Notes: a model not told the origin generated them from the letters alone. A stretch of 64,000 bases of DNA from Sulfurovum sp. TSL6 (GCF_019972115.1 NZ_BPFJ01000003.1:390495-454494), one strand, 5' to 3'. Positions 34,067 to 44,840 are shown, counted from the first letter of the stretch. Program-made: numbers and translations.

Positions 34067-35190
34067 ATGTTTTTCCAATTCAAATAAGTTAAGTTTACTA
34101 CGGAGTGCACTGTCACACCTTCTTTTCGTCCTACAAAACCGAGTTTTTCAGCCGTTGTAGCTTTGATATTCACAAAGTTTTTTCTAATACCGAGTATGGA
34201 AGCGAGTGTGGTTCTCATAGCTTCCTTATAAGGTAAAAGCTTTGGCGCTTCAGCCATGATAGTAAGATCTACATTGCCTATGGTATAGCCAAAAGACTCG
34301 ATCTTTTTTACTGTGTCCTGAAGCAATACTTTAGAGTCTGCTCCAGCATAAGCCTCTTCAGTATCTGGGTAAAGTTCACCGATATCACCCATGCCTGCAG
34401 CACCTAAAAGTGCATCTATAAGTGCATGGATGGCAACATCACCATCACTGTGTGCTTTAAATCCATAATCGACATCTATCTTGACACCACATAAAAACAT
34501 TGCTTTGTTTTTTTCAAAAGGATGTGTATCTAACCCAAAACCAGTGAGTGTTTTCGGTGAAGGTGCCTGAATGCACGAGAGTTTTTTCAGATCTTCCATG
34601 GTCGTAAGTTTATGCGCATCCACTGAGCCTTCCACAAAATGTACCTTTTCTCCAAGAGAAGCGATCGCAGAGCTGTCATCAGTAAATATCGTTTCAGTTT
34701 CGAGTGCTTTTTTGAGCATTTTAGTAACAGAGAGTTGAGGGGTTTGAATGATCTTTACTTTGTCTCTGTCTATAGGTGTATTATCCAGATAGAGCGTATC
34801 AGCCACAGGGAGTACAGGTACGATGCAAGCCCCTTGTTCTTTAGCTTCCATGATACGGGCTATCATATCTGAAGGGACACAGCACCTAGCGATGTCACTC
34901 ACAAGTACATACTCTGAAGTTACTTTCTGAAGCGCATTGGTGAGTGAAGCCTGTCTACTGTCTCCACCTTCAATATAAGTAAAGGAAGCAAAATTTTTCA
35001 TAAGACGTATTTCATCCTGTGTGGATACGATTATGATCTGATCAAAATCGGCACTCTTTTCAAAGTGTTCAGCAACGTGCAACCATAAAGGAATATCCCC
35101 AGTATAGAGCCACTGTTTTTTCATCCGAGTTTTAAATCTTGAGGAGCTTCCTGCACCTAAAAGTACCAAAGTAGTGTTTGACAAGTTCAT
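34063..35190 (-). CDS. ispDF: Bifunctional IspD/IspF isoprenoid enzyme
   Basis: Fuses MEP cytidylyltransferase (IspD, about residues 1-210) with MECDP synthase (IspF, about 215-375). IspD shows LVLLGAGSSSRF and KKQWL; IspF shows GFGLDTHPF and AHSDGDVAIHALIDALLGA with the Zn ligands Asp-x-His. The fusion is characteristic of Campylobacterota and Alphaproteobacteria. The start is taken at 35190 because AGGA lies 3-6 bases upstream and the IspD core begins directly; an in-frame extension to 35262 is less likely. Confidence 0.93.
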   Translation of the reverse strand: MNLSNTTLVLLGAGSSSRFKTRMKKQWLYTGDIPLWLHVAEHFEKSADFDQIIIVSTQDEIRLMKNFASFTYIEGGDSRQASLTNALQKVTSEYVLVSDIARCCVPSDMIARIMEAKEQGACIVPVLPVADTLYLDNTPIDRDKVKIIQTPQLSVTKMLKKALETETIFTDDSSAIASLGEKVHFVEGSVDAHKLTTMEDLKKLSCIQAPSPKTLTGFGLDTHPFEKNKAMFLCGVKIDVDYGFKAHSDGDVAIHALIDALLGAAGMGDIGELYPDTEEAYAGADSKVLLQDTVKKIESFGYTIGNVDLTIMAEAPKLLPYKEAMRTTLASILGIRKNFVNIKATTAEKLGFVGRKEGVTVHSVVNLTYLNWKNI

Positions 35191-35385
35191 TCCTAAATAT
35201 CTATACCAAGTATAGTGTGTATCAAATAGTAACGAATTATACTCATAGAACCCTTTAGTCATACTTTATCGGACAAATTTACTCTTAATTACGATATTAG
35301 GCGTTTTTTTCAATCTAATTTAAGATTCAATTGGTATAACTCCTATATCATTAACGAAATAAAAATTAAGTTAGGAATAAATAAC
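35191..35385 (+). other. Divergent intergenic region, ispDF and mrp
   Basis: A 195-base AT-rich gap between the divergent starts. Apart from Shine-Dalgarno sequences on both sides (AGGA before ispDF, TTAGGAATAAATA before mrp) I see no clear motif. Confidence 0.4.
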
Positions 35386-36573
35386 ATGACACAAGAAAAT
35401 GTATTAGAAGCGTTGAAGAACGTAACATATCCGGGCTTCACGAAAGATATCGTAACATTCGGTTTTGTCAAAGATATCGTTATCAATGGAGATACTATAG
35501 GTTTGACAATAGATATTACATCATCAGCGGATGAAGTAAAGGCACAACTTAGACTTGAAGCAACCACTGAACTCAATAAACTCGGGTTTAAAGATGTGAA
35601 CATTAATATCACTGCACCAGAAGCACCAAAACAAATGTCTAACTCAGTAAGTGGTAAGAATATTGCACCACATATTAAGAACTTTGTAATGGTAAGTTCA
35701 GGTAAAGGTGGGGTTGGTAAATCTACAACTTCTGTAAACATTGCAGTGGCTATGGCAATGCAAGGTAAGAAAGTCGGTCTTCTTGATGCAGATATTTATG
35801 GACCGAACATTCCTCGTATGATGGGTGTTGAAGGTCAAAAACCGGAAATTGAAGGGAACAAAGCAGTACCATTAAAAGCATATGGTGTTGAAATTATGTC
35901 TATGGGTTCATTGATGGAGCCAGGAACATCTCTTATCTGGAGAGGTTCTATGATTATGAAAGCGATCGAGCAGTTCTTGAGAGATATTCTTTGGTCTGAA
36001 CTGGATGTACTTGTGATCGATATGCCTCCAGGAACTGGTGATGCACAGCTTTCACTTGCACAAGCTGTACCTGTGACTGCGGGTATCACTGTAACAACAC
36101 CACAAGAGGTTTCTCTTGATGACAGTAGACGTTCATTGGACATGTTCCAAAAACTACATATTCCAACTGCGGGTATCATTGAAAATATGAGCGGATTCAT
36201 CTGTCCTTCGTGTGATACTGAGTCTGATATCTTTGGTATGGGTACAACAGAACCAGTAGCTAAAGAGTATGATACAAATGTGGTCGCTCGTATTCCGATA
36301 GAGCCAGCAATTAGAGTAGGTGGAGATACTGGTATGCCAGTCACCTATCACAAACCAGACTCTGAAACGGCTAAGCGTTATCAGGAAGCTGCAACGAACC
36401 TTCTTGCATTTATAGATAAAGTAAATGCTGAAGGTGGAGCAGATAACTCTAGTGTACAACCCACAACACCTCCAGGTGTAAGTGCTTGTAGTACTGGTGC
36501 AGGAGCAGCTTCTGCACCAGCAAAGGAAAAAACTGAAGGCGAAAGCTGTGGAACAGGCTGCGGCTGCCACTAA
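35386..36573 (+). CDS. mrp: Mrp/ApbC-family iron-sulfur cluster carrier ATPase
   Basis: An N-terminal MIP18-like domain (residues 1-90) precedes a deviant Walker A ATPase: SSGKGGVGKST and MPPGTGDAQLSLAQ. It carries the CxxC pair in FICPSCDTESDIFG that holds the 4Fe-4S cluster in the dimer. It delivers clusters to apo-proteins. The C-terminal tail is unusually rich in Cys and Gly (SCGTGCGCH), possibly a second metal site. At 395 aa it is complete. A strong palindrome follows at 36592. Confidence 0.92.
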   Translation: MTQENVLEALKNVTYPGFTKDIVTFGFVKDIVINGDTIGLTIDITSSADEVKAQLRLEATTELNKLGFKDVNINITAPEAPKQMSNSVSGKNIAPHIKNFVMVSSGKGGVGKSTTSVNIAVAMAMQGKKVGLLDADIYGPNIPRMMGVEGQKPEIEGNKAVPLKAYGVEIMSMGSLMEPGTSLIWRGSMIMKAIEQFLRDILWSELDVLVIDMPPGTGDAQLSLAQAVPVTAGITVTTPQEVSLDDSRRSLDMFQKLHIPTAGIIENMSGFICPSCDTESDIFGMGTTEPVAKEYDTNVVARIPIEPAIRVGGDTGMPVTYHKPDSETAKRYQEAATNLLAFIDKVNAEGGADNSSVQPTTPPGVSACSTGAGAASAPAKEKTEGESCGTGCGCH

Positions 36574-36591
36574 ATTTTCACATTTTTTTGC

Positions 36592-36630
36592 ATTTATGAC
36601 CGAATCGCTTTGTTGCGTTCGGTCATAAAT
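36592..36630 (+). terminator. Perfect 13-bp hairpin after mrp, repeated after aclA
   Basis: ATTTATGACCGAA (36592-36604) pairs perfectly with TTCGGTCATAAAT (36618-36630); CGC/GCG extends the stem after a one-base bulge. The loop and 3' arm (GCTTTGTTGCGTTCGGTCA) match the hairpin at 63487 apart from one base. A run of seven T residues lies upstream of the stem, not downstream, so it is not a classical intrinsic terminator. Confidence 0.65.
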
Positions 36631-36699
36631 ATTCAGTATACTCTCTCACTTCACTCATACCACTCAATCCAATCTCTAGTAAACATCATTTAACACAAG

Positions 36700-36714
36700 T
36701 GCAACTTAGTCGCA
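36700..36714 (+). promoter_or_regulatory. Near-palindrome over the -35 region of the Fur-family gene
   Basis: TGCAACT-T-AGTCGCA is a 7+7 dyad with one wobble. It ends 17 bases before TATAAT (36732), exactly where an operator for autoregulation would sit. Confidence 0.4.
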
Positions 36715-36731
36715 TTTAATAAAGTTTCAGT

Positions 36732-36737
36732 TATAAT
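36732..36737 (+). promoter_or_regulatory. -10 element of the Fur-family gene, implying a leaderless message
   Basis: TATAAT ends 6 bases before the ATG at 36744, so transcription would start at or next to the A of the start codon. There is no Shine-Dalgarno. Confidence 0.55.
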
Positions 36738-36743
36738 CCCGCC

Positions 36744-37112
36744 ATGAAAATAGAAGAACTTATCAAAGATAAAAATATCAAGCTTACCACTGCAAGAGTA
36801 AAGCTTTTAGAGATCTTAAAAGAAGCGGACAGACCTTTATGTTATGAAGAGATCAAAAATGATATCTCTATGGATAAAGCGACTTTTTATAGAAATATTT
36901 CCAAATTTGAGGAAGAGGATATATTGAATGCTTTTGAGTCCAATGATAAAAAAAGATACTTTGAGGTCAAATTAAATCCGCATGCACATTTTGTTTGTGT
37001 AAAGTGTAATAGTGTAGAGTGCATTAAAAATATTGATATCACATTGCCACATTATGAAATTAATAATGTGATTATCAACGGTACATGTCCGTCATGTTTA
37101 ACATCAGTGTAA
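36744..37112 (+). CDS. Fur-family metal regulator (Zur- or PerR-like)
   Basis: The winged-helix N-terminus (LTTARVKLLEILKEADRPLCYEEI) precedes the helix MDKATFYRNISKFEEE, the DNA-recognition helix of Fur proteins. The C-terminal dimerisation domain has PHAHFVCVKC and GTCPSC, two CxxC pairs for a structural zinc. At 122 aa it is short. The neighbours (His-rich secreted protein, ZnuA- and ZnuB-like) suggest zinc control, so Zur-like is favoured. The message looks leaderless. Confidence 0.85.
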   Translation: MKIEELIKDKNIKLTTARVKLLEILKEADRPLCYEEIKNDISMDKATFYRNISKFEEEDILNAFESNDKKRYFEVKLNPHAHFVCVKCNSVECIKNIDITLPHYEINNVIINGTCPSCLTSV

Positions 37113-37168
37113 TTTACGAATAGTTTAACACCTTATTTAATTTAATCATACGAAAGGAGACAATTTTT

Positions 37169-37522
37169 ATGAAACTAAAACAGTCTGTGAAGTTACTACT
37201 TATTGCTCTTTTTGTATGGACATCTCAGAGTACAACCATTCATTTTCAACATCATGAGCTGGAGGAGATCTCAGAATGTAACGTCTGTGATACATCCCAG
37301 AAGATGAAGCTTTATCAACACAATAGACATGTGGTTGTGAGTAATGAGAACCTTGCTGTAAAAATAAGAAGAGAAGTGGAAAAGGTTGTTGTTAATTCAA
37401 GCTTTGACTATACAGGTGTACCACAATTTAAGCAGATTGATATTGTGAAACATTCACAATATAATGATAACTCCGTATTACTTGGGTTTAATGCTACTGC
37501 ACCTCCAGTATATTTTGCATAA
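37169..37522 (+). CDS. Small secreted His/Cys protein of the metal locus (DUF2946-like)
   Basis: A signal peptide (residues 1-21) is followed by THFQHH-type histidines (HFQHHELEEISECNVC) and a CNVC pair, then little motif until the C-terminal TAPPVYFA. The combination of an N-terminal His/Cys group and a terminal A-P-P resembles DUF2946-type proteins found beside metal transporters. It may bind zinc in the periplasm, but this is inferred. A strong AAAGGAGAC Shine-Dalgarno precedes it. Confidence 0.6.
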   Translation: MKLKQSVKLLLIALFVWTSQSTTIHFQHHELEEISECNVCDTSQKMKLYQHNRHVVVSNENLAVKIRREVEKVVVNSSFDYTGVPQFKQIDIVKHSQYNDNSVLLGFNATAPPVYFA

Positions 37523-37589
37523 TCAAGAAATAATTCAACAAAAACCATTTTCAAAAACAAAAAATATTAATAATTAAGGACAATACACT

Positions 37590-38873
37590 ATGAAAAAAAT
37601 AGTATTAACAAGTATGCTTTGTGCAGGACTCTCTTATGGTGATATAGCACAACTTTTAGAAGAAGACAAAAGAACGTTTGACAGTTCAAAATATATTCCG
37701 GATATCTCGCTCATTACGGATTTCTCTTATGTAAACAATAGCATTAAAGATGATGAGTTGTCTCATCTCGGACTTCCTGGTATCGCACATGGACTCTATG
37801 CAGAGCATGCGCACGGTGGAAGCAATGAGGCTACATATAATGCAAACCAGGGATTTAATTTTAACTATGCGGAACTGATACTCTCAAGCAATGTGGATCC
37901 ATTTTTCAGTATGGATGCTACGTTTCACTTCAGTGAAAATGGTGTCGAAGTAGAGGAGGCTTATTTTACCTCGACAGCACTGGGACACGGACTGAGATTA
38001 AGAGGTGGTAAACTGCTTTCAAATTTCGGATATATCAATGCGCAACACCATCACTATTGGGATTTTGGGGATATGCCACTCGTCTATGAATCATTTTTGG
38101 GAACGCACGGGATCAACGAATTGGGTGCTCAGATGCAATGGACAGCGCCAACACCATTTTATCTTATGGCAGGGTTTGAGGCACTTCAAGGTGAAAATGA
38201 ACAGATGTTTGGAAATGAATCATATAAGGATGGTGAGGGTGAAGCAATTATAGATGGTTCAACAGCACCATCTCTATACGTTGGGTATGTGAAATCCTCT
38301 TTTGATATGGGTGATACTACCATTTTTGGTGGACTGTCATATGCTCAAGGAGATTCAATGCTAGACCATAGTGACGACCATGAAGATCCTCATGTATTTA
38401 GTGGTGATAGCAAGCTTTATGGGGCTGATCTAGTAGTTCTTCATTCTATTGATTCATATAGCTCTATAAAATGGCAAACTGAGTGGTTAAGCAGAGAGAT
38501 GGACGGTACACAATATAATTTAGATCCTAATGATATAACAAGCATCCAAACATCTCCAAGTATAAATAAAAAACAGAGCGGACTCTATTCTCAGCTGATC
38601 TATACTCATGACAAAAATTGGAGAATGGGCGTTAGATATGATACAATTTATCAAAATGATATTTCAAAGGATGGTGTCGATATGAATGAAGTTGATGATT
38701 TCAACAAGTACTCCGCAATGATTGAATACCACACGAGCGAATTTGCACGTTTTAGACTTCAATATAATCGTAATGAAGCTATGTACAATGAAGCGGGTTT
38801 AAGACAAAACCTCGATACGATTATGTTACAGGCAAATATTGCTATCGGTGCGCATGCGGCACACTCTTTCTAA
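37590..38873 (+). CDS. Outer-membrane beta-barrel of the metal locus, His-rich
   Basis: A signal peptide (about residues 1-17) precedes a barrel of about 400 residues ending in AAHSF, a C-terminal aromatic. His clusters suit metal binding: GLYAEHAHGG, NAQHHHYWDFGD, LDHSDDHEDPH. It lacks a TonB plug domain, so it is probably a porin-like channel for zinc or a similar metal instead of a TonB receptor. The substrate-binding protein gene begins one base after its stop. Confidence 0.68.
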   Translation: MKKIVLTSMLCAGLSYGDIAQLLEEDKRTFDSSKYIPDISLITDFSYVNNSIKDDELSHLGLPGIAHGLYAEHAHGGSNEATYNANQGFNFNYAELILSSNVDPFFSMDATFHFSENGVEVEEAYFTSTALGHGLRLRGGKLLSNFGYINAQHHHYWDFGDMPLVYESFLGTHGINELGAQMQWTAPTPFYLMAGFEALQGENEQMFGNESYKDGEGEAIIDGSTAPSLYVGYVKSSFDMGDTTIFGGLSYAQGDSMLDHSDDHEDPHVFSGDSKLYGADLVVLHSIDSYSSIKWQTEWLSREMDGTQYNLDPNDITSIQTSPSINKKQSGLYSQLIYTHDKNWRMGVRYDTIYQNDISKDGVDMNEVDDFNKYSAMIEYHTSEFARFRLQYNRNEAMYNEAGLRQNLDTIMLQANIAIGAHAAHSF

Positions 38874-38874
38874 T

Positions 38875-39753
38875 ATGAAAAAGATACTTGTTTTACTAAC
38901 ACTTCTACCTCTGTCTTTGTTCGCTAAACTCACTATAGCGGTGAGTTATCCCTATATTGGTGCATTGACAAAAACGATAGGTGGAGAAGATGTCAAGGTA
39001 ACAGTTTTAGCAAAAGGCAAGTGGGACCCTCACTTTATCATCCCTCGTCCTTCACTTATTAGCAAGATGAGAAATGCAGACGCAGTGATCATGAATGGCG
39101 GACAGCTTGAGATAGGCTGGCTCCCTCCTATCATTAATCGTGCCGGTAATCCAAAAACGATGCCCAATACGAAAACGTTTTTAAACCTTTCGCACCATAT
39201 CAAGCTTATCAACAAGCCAAAAAGTGTTGACAGGAAACATGGGGATATTCATCCTGACGGGAATCCGCATTTTCATATCAGTCCGAAAAATATCTTGATC
39301 TTGGCAAAAACCATAGAAGAGTTTCTTAGCAGAATAGATACAAAAAACAGAGATACGTATAAAAAAAACTATCATGATTTTTCTAAAGTTTGGCATCAGA
39401 AAATGGCTCTTTGGAAGAAGAAAATGAAGGACAAAAAGGGCTTGAAAGTCATTCAGTTTCATGATAATCTTGCGTATTTTAATAAAGAGTATGGTCTTGT
39501 GAATATAGGAACGATTGAACCGCTTCCGGGGATCCCACCCTCTTCAAAACATACGATTGAGATCATTAAGCTTATCAAAAAAGAGCAGCCGTGCTGTATT
39601 TTACATGATGTTTATCACTCGACAAAAACAGCTGATTTTATAAGCGACAAAACTGGTATCAAGGTCATTCTTATGCCACATGATATAGAAGCACTTGAAA
39701 ATATTGATAACCTGAGTGCTCTTTTTGACTATCTTACAGGTGCGATAAAATGA
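38875..39753 (+). CDS. Zinc/metal ABC transporter substrate-binding protein (ZnuA-like)
   Basis: A signal peptide (residues 1-16, SLFAK) precedes an SBP_bac_9/ZnuA fold: YPYIGALTKTIGGEDVKV at the N-lobe, the metal His in KWDPHFIIP, NPHFHISPKN, and HDVYHSTKT with a likely further ligand. The start at 38875 is chosen because it lies just after the previous stop and begins a proper signal peptide; a longer in-frame start at 38839 would lie inside the previous gene. It overlaps the permease gene by four bases. Confidence 0.82.
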   Translation: MKKILVLLTLLPLSLFAKLTIAVSYPYIGALTKTIGGEDVKVTVLAKGKWDPHFIIPRPSLISKMRNADAVIMNGGQLEIGWLPPIINRAGNPKTMPNTKTFLNLSHHIKLINKPKSVDRKHGDIHPDGNPHFHISPKNILILAKTIEEFLSRIDTKNRDTYKKNYHDFSKVWHQKMALWKKKMKDKKGLKVIQFHDNLAYFNKEYGLVNIGTIEPLPGIPPSSKHTIEIIKLIKKEQPCCILHDVYHSTKTADFISDKTGIKVILMPHDIEALENIDNLSALFDYLTGAIK

Positions 39754-40499
39754 TAGATATTTTGCTCATTCCCATTCTTTTGGTTGTTGTGCTTGTGATG
39801 CTTCATGCCTACTTTGGTATGGAAATTTTAAAGCGGGGGATTATCTTTACAGACCTTGCTATTGCTCAGTTTGCAGCGCTTGGTTCATCGATCAGCCTGG
39901 GGTATTTCCATGAAGAGTACTTTTATCTTTTGACCCTGAGTTTTGCTTTGTTGTGCGCTTTTTTGATCGCTTTTACTTCGACTAGAAAACTTCATTTGGA
40001 AGCATTTATAGGGATCCTTTATATTTTGGGTGCCAGTGGAATCATGATGGTCCTTTCACACTCCTCTGAAGGTATGGAGCATTTCAAATCACTTCTTGCA
40101 AGCGATATACTTTTCACACCCCTTAATGATGTTTTGCAAAGTATTATTATCTATACTTTCATTGCCATGGCACTCTACTTTGTCTACCCGAAACTAAGCG
40201 GGTTTTTTAGGGAACTCTTTTTCTTCTCGCTTCTTGCGATCACAGTCACTTCTTCCGTTTCACTTGCAGGTGTTTTTGTGGTGTTTGTACTTCTTATTGC
40301 ACCACCCTTTGTTTCTCTTTCTTTAAATGTGCAAAGACCATTGTTCAGCAGTTTTATTTTTGGATGGTTCTTTAGTATCGGTGCCATTATCATATCTTAT
40401 TTTTATGATTTACCGACAGGTTACAGTATTGTCTTTATGGGTGCACTTCTCACTGTTATTATCGTCATGATGGCATCCAAAAGCGAGCAGAAAAAATGA
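39750..40499 (+). CDS. Metal ABC transporter permease (ZnuB-like)
   Basis: An ABC-3 family permease with about eight helices in 249 aa. Family features are HAYFGMEILKRGIIFTDLAIAQFAALG near the N-terminus and a later FVLLIAPP segment. It overlaps the binding-protein gene (ATGA). No ATPase gene lies in the locus; the nearest ATPase in the window belongs to thiamine uptake. The ATP-binding subunit must be encoded elsewhere or be shared. Confidence 0.85.
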   Translation: MIDILLIPILLVVVLVMLHAYFGMEILKRGIIFTDLAIAQFAALGSSISLGYFHEEYFYLLTLSFALLCAFLIAFTSTRKLHLEAFIGILYILGASGIMMVLSHSSEGMEHFKSLLASDILFTPLNDVLQSIIIYTFIAMALYFVYPKLSGFFRELFFFSLLAITVTSSVSLAGVFVVFVLLIAPPFVSLSLNVQRPLFSSFIFGWFFSIGAIIISYFYDLPTGYSIVFMGALLTVIIVMMASKSEQKK

Positions 40500-40574
40500 T
40501 CTCTCTGATCATTTTTTGAGTGATTGCATATTTATTTCGCTACAATACATAAAAATAAACATATGGACAACACA

Positions 40575-40832
40575 ATGACACCAGCAGAAAAACTCAAAAA
40601 CCTATTAGAACTTGAGATCATTCCAGATTTGGAAGTAGCGATTGACGAACTTTTTGCAGCCATAGACAAAGCAAAATCTGCTTCAAAAGAACAAAAAGAA
40701 GACCTCGAAGAGATGCGAGAGATGCGAACAGAATGTTTTGCGATCATCGAAGAACTTGGACGTAATGAGCTTGAAGAAGAAGAGATAGAAGAACTCCTTG
40801 CTGAACTAGTCGATATGAAGACGGAAGAATAG
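40575..40832 (+). CDS. Small acidic helical protein, unknown function
   Basis: About 85 aa, rich in Glu, Leu and Lys with heptad-like spacing (EEEEIEELLAELV), so probably a coiled coil or helical hairpin. No family is recognised. The start at 40575 has GGA eight bases upstream, as in the porin gene at 37590; an ATG at 40563 is the alternative. It stands alone in the gap after the metal transporter. It could be a small cytoplasmic adaptor, but nothing in the sequence decides this. Confidence 0.55.
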   Translation: MTPAEKLKNLLELEIIPDLEVAIDELFAAIDKAKSASKEQKEDLEEMREMRTECFAIIEELGRNELEEEEIEELLAELVDMKTEE

Positions 40833-40904
40833 GCGAGTATAACCTTTTTCAAAAGGAACGGAGCGAGTTTGTAGTTATAAAATGATCAAAACTTGATTTC
40901 TCTA

Positions 40905-40932
40905 TTGACATTTTAATATTAATTGATATAAT
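40905..40932 (+). promoter_or_regulatory. Strong sigma70 promoter for the small outer-membrane protein
   Basis: TTGACA (40905-40910), 16 bases, TATAAT (40927-40932), both hexamers perfect; ATG at 40972 with ACAAGGAAAA Shine-Dalgarno. Such -35 boxes are rare in this group, so high expression is likely. Confidence 0.7.
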
Positions 40933-40971
40933 ATCACCGCTTTTTAAAAATTTAAAATACAAGGAAAAAAA

Positions 40972-41529
40972 ATGAAAAAAGTTTCACTATCAATCGTTGC
41001 ACTATTGGCAATGAATACATTTACATTTGCAGGTGGGGATTTCACTACTCCGGTAGAACCGCAGGTCACTATACCAGAAGTCGATGAATCAACTGGATCT
41101 TTTTATGTAGGTGCAGGTTATACATATATAAATTTAGATGCTTCAGGGAACTTTGGTGAGCACGATGGTGATGCAACACTTTTACTGGCAGGTTACAACT
41201 TCAACCAATATATCGGTGTAGAGGCTAGATATGCCGGTTTAACTGACTGTCTTGAGAATGCTGCTATCTATGCGAAGCCAATGTACCCAATCGGTGATGC
41301 TAAAGTATACGCACTGCTTGGATACGGAGAAACTACATTTGACAAGGGTCCTTCATTTTCAGAAAGTGGTTTCCAATGGGGTCTAGGTGCAAACTATGCA
41401 GTGACTGAAAATATCGGCGTATTTGCAGACTATACAAAACTGTATGATGATACAGGATTTGATAATGTTGCTGTTAAAGAAGATGTTACAGTCGATGCTA
41501 TCAACGTAGGTGTAACGTATACTTTTTAA
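40972..41529 (+). CDS. Outer-membrane beta-barrel protein (OmpW/OmpA-barrel-like, small)
   Basis: A signal peptide (residues 1-20, FAGGD) is followed by an eight-strand barrel. The strands FYVGAGYTYINLD, LLLAGYNFNQYIGVEARY, AKVYALLGYGE, WGLGANYAVTENIGVFADYT and NVGVTYTF end with the C-terminal Phe. There is no OmpA peptidoglycan-binding domain. The strong promoter and terminator suggest an abundant surface protein. Confidence 0.8.
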   Translation: MKKVSLSIVALLAMNTFTFAGGDFTTPVEPQVTIPEVDESTGSFYVGAGYTYINLDASGNFGEHDGDATLLLAGYNFNQYIGVEARYAGLTDCLENAAIYAKPMYPIGDAKVYALLGYGETTFDKGPSFSESGFQWGLGANYAVTENIGVFADYTKLYDDTGFDNVAVKEDVTVDAINVGVTYTF

Positions 41530-41539
41530 GTAGATATAT

Positions 41540-41585
41540 CTGTGGTGGCTGTTCAGATTTTCTCTGGCGGCCACAGACTTTTTTT
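41540..41585 (+). terminator. Intrinsic terminator of the outer-membrane protein gene
   Basis: CTGTGGT (41540-41546) pairs with the arm ending at 41576 (GGCCACAG), and seven T residues follow from 41579. Classical hairpin plus T-tract. Confidence 0.82.
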
Positions 41586-41715
41586 AAAAATAATTTTATA
41601 TTTTCTATAATAACTAGAGAATTTTTTCCCTTCATAAATTCATAAATTTTTTATCCCTCTTTTATTGTTTTAAACTTAAGTCTATTTTTAGCCTTTTTAC
41701 ACTATAGTTCGTTAT

Positions 41716-41823
41716 CAACCTCTCGGGGCGCTAATACCTTTTAACAAGGGTATGGGCTGAGATAGCATTAAAAGTGCTTGTCCCGCTGAACTTGAACTGG
41801 TTAGGACCAGCGTAAGGAAGAGA
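41716..41823 (+). ncRNA. TPP riboswitch 1 (thiC leader)
   Basis: The conserved THI element is present: CTCGGGGCGC, GGGCTGAGATAG, CCCGCTGAACTTGAACTGG and ACCAGCGTAAGGAAGAG, in the right order for P1 to P5. It binds thiamine pyrophosphate. Here it controls thiC-thiO-thiS-thiG. The region 41530-41917 contains this aptamer, the preceding terminator and the candidate expression platform, and no gene. Confidence 0.95.
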
Positions 41824-41838
41824 ATTGTGACTAATTAT

Positions 41839-43807
<1,969 letters not shown>

Positions 43808-43811
43808 AAAC

Positions 43812-44840
43812 ATGAATATAGGTATTGCAGGTGCTGGTTTAGTAGGTAGGGTGTTAGCACTTAATCTACTGCAACGTGGCCACACAGTCACACTTTTTGA
43901 TGAAGATACAGCCTATGGAGATAAAGCTGCAGGAATGACTGCAGCTGGTATGTTGGCTGTCTTTGCTGAATTAGAGAGTGCAGAGTCTGTCATTTTTGAC
44001 CATGGAAATCGCTCTATTTCCCTTTGGCCGGCTCTGTTAGAACAGGTTGGTATTGCAGATGCGTATCAGCAAGAGGGCAGTATTATTACAGCACATCCTC
44101 AAGATTATAATGAGTTAGATCATTTTATCGATACGTTAAAATCGAAGGTAGAAAAAGCATCAGAAATAAAACTTCTGGACAGACAAGCATTGACACAACT
44201 TGAACCAGATTTGGATCAACATGCCAAAGCTTTCTATATACCACATGAAGGACAGGTAGATGCACAGCGTTTTATGAAAGCTTCAAGTGATTATTTGCTT
44301 GCACATTCTGACGTTACGTGGCACCAAGAGTCTAAAGTGACCCATGTCTCAGATGGTACTGTTACAGTAGGTGATGAGAGTAAAACATTTGATTGGGTAT
44401 TTGATGCACGAGGACTTGGTGCTCAAGAAGAAATGGATGGTTTGCGTGGTGTACGTGGGGAGGTATTCTGGCTTGATGCTCCTGAGGTAAACATAACCAG
44501 ACCCACACGTATGTTGCACCCCCGCTATAAAATCTATATCGTCCCACGGCCTAATAACAGGTATGTCATCGGTGCGACTGAGATAGAGAGTGAAGATAAA
44601 AGTCCAATGTCTGTACGTTCAAGTCTGGAGTTACTCTCAGCAGTCTATAGTATGCACTCAGGATTTGCAGAAGCACGTATTGTCAATATGCTTACAAATT
44701 GTCGTCCTACACTTAGAGATAATTTGCCAAAGATTGAACATACTACAAAAATGACACGTATTAATGGACTATACCGACATGGTTATCTATTGGCACCGGC
44801 GGTAGTAGAAGAAGCGTTGAATGGAGGAGTAAACAGATGA
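43812..44840 (+). CDS. thiO: Glycine oxidase ThiO-like FAD enzyme
   Basis: A DAO-family flavoprotein with an N-terminal dinucleotide-binding motif GAGLVGRVLALNL and GMTAAGMLAVFAE. It supplies the dehydroglycine (iminoglycine) for thiazole synthesis. The mid-region shows EGQVDAQRFM and a late GATEIES; LTNCRPTLRDNLP is typical of ThiO/DAO. Its place between thiC and thiS, with a four-base overlap into thiS, supports the assignment. It replaces ThiH, which is not seen. Confidence 0.88.
   Translation: MNIGIAGAGLVGRVLALNLLQRGHTVTLFDEDTAYGDKAAGMTAAGMLAVFAELESAESVIFDHGNRSISLWPALLEQVGIADAYQQEGSIITAHPQDYNELDHFIDTLKSKVEKASEIKLLDRQALTQLEPDLDQHAKAFYIPHEGQVDAQRFMKASSDYLLAHSDVTWHQESKVTHVSDGTVTVGDESKTFDWVFDARGLGAQEEMDGLRGVRGEVFWLDAPEVNITRPTRMLHPRYKIYIVPRPNNRYVIGATEIESEDKSPMSVRSSLELLSAVYSMHSGFAEARIVNMLTNCRPTLRDNLPKIEHTTKMTRINGLYRHGYLLAPAVVEEALNGGVNR

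Noticed and set aside
35835..36344. 169-codon open frame on the minus strand inside mrp
   Set aside because: Antisense to the conserved ATPase; no signal, domain or promoter.
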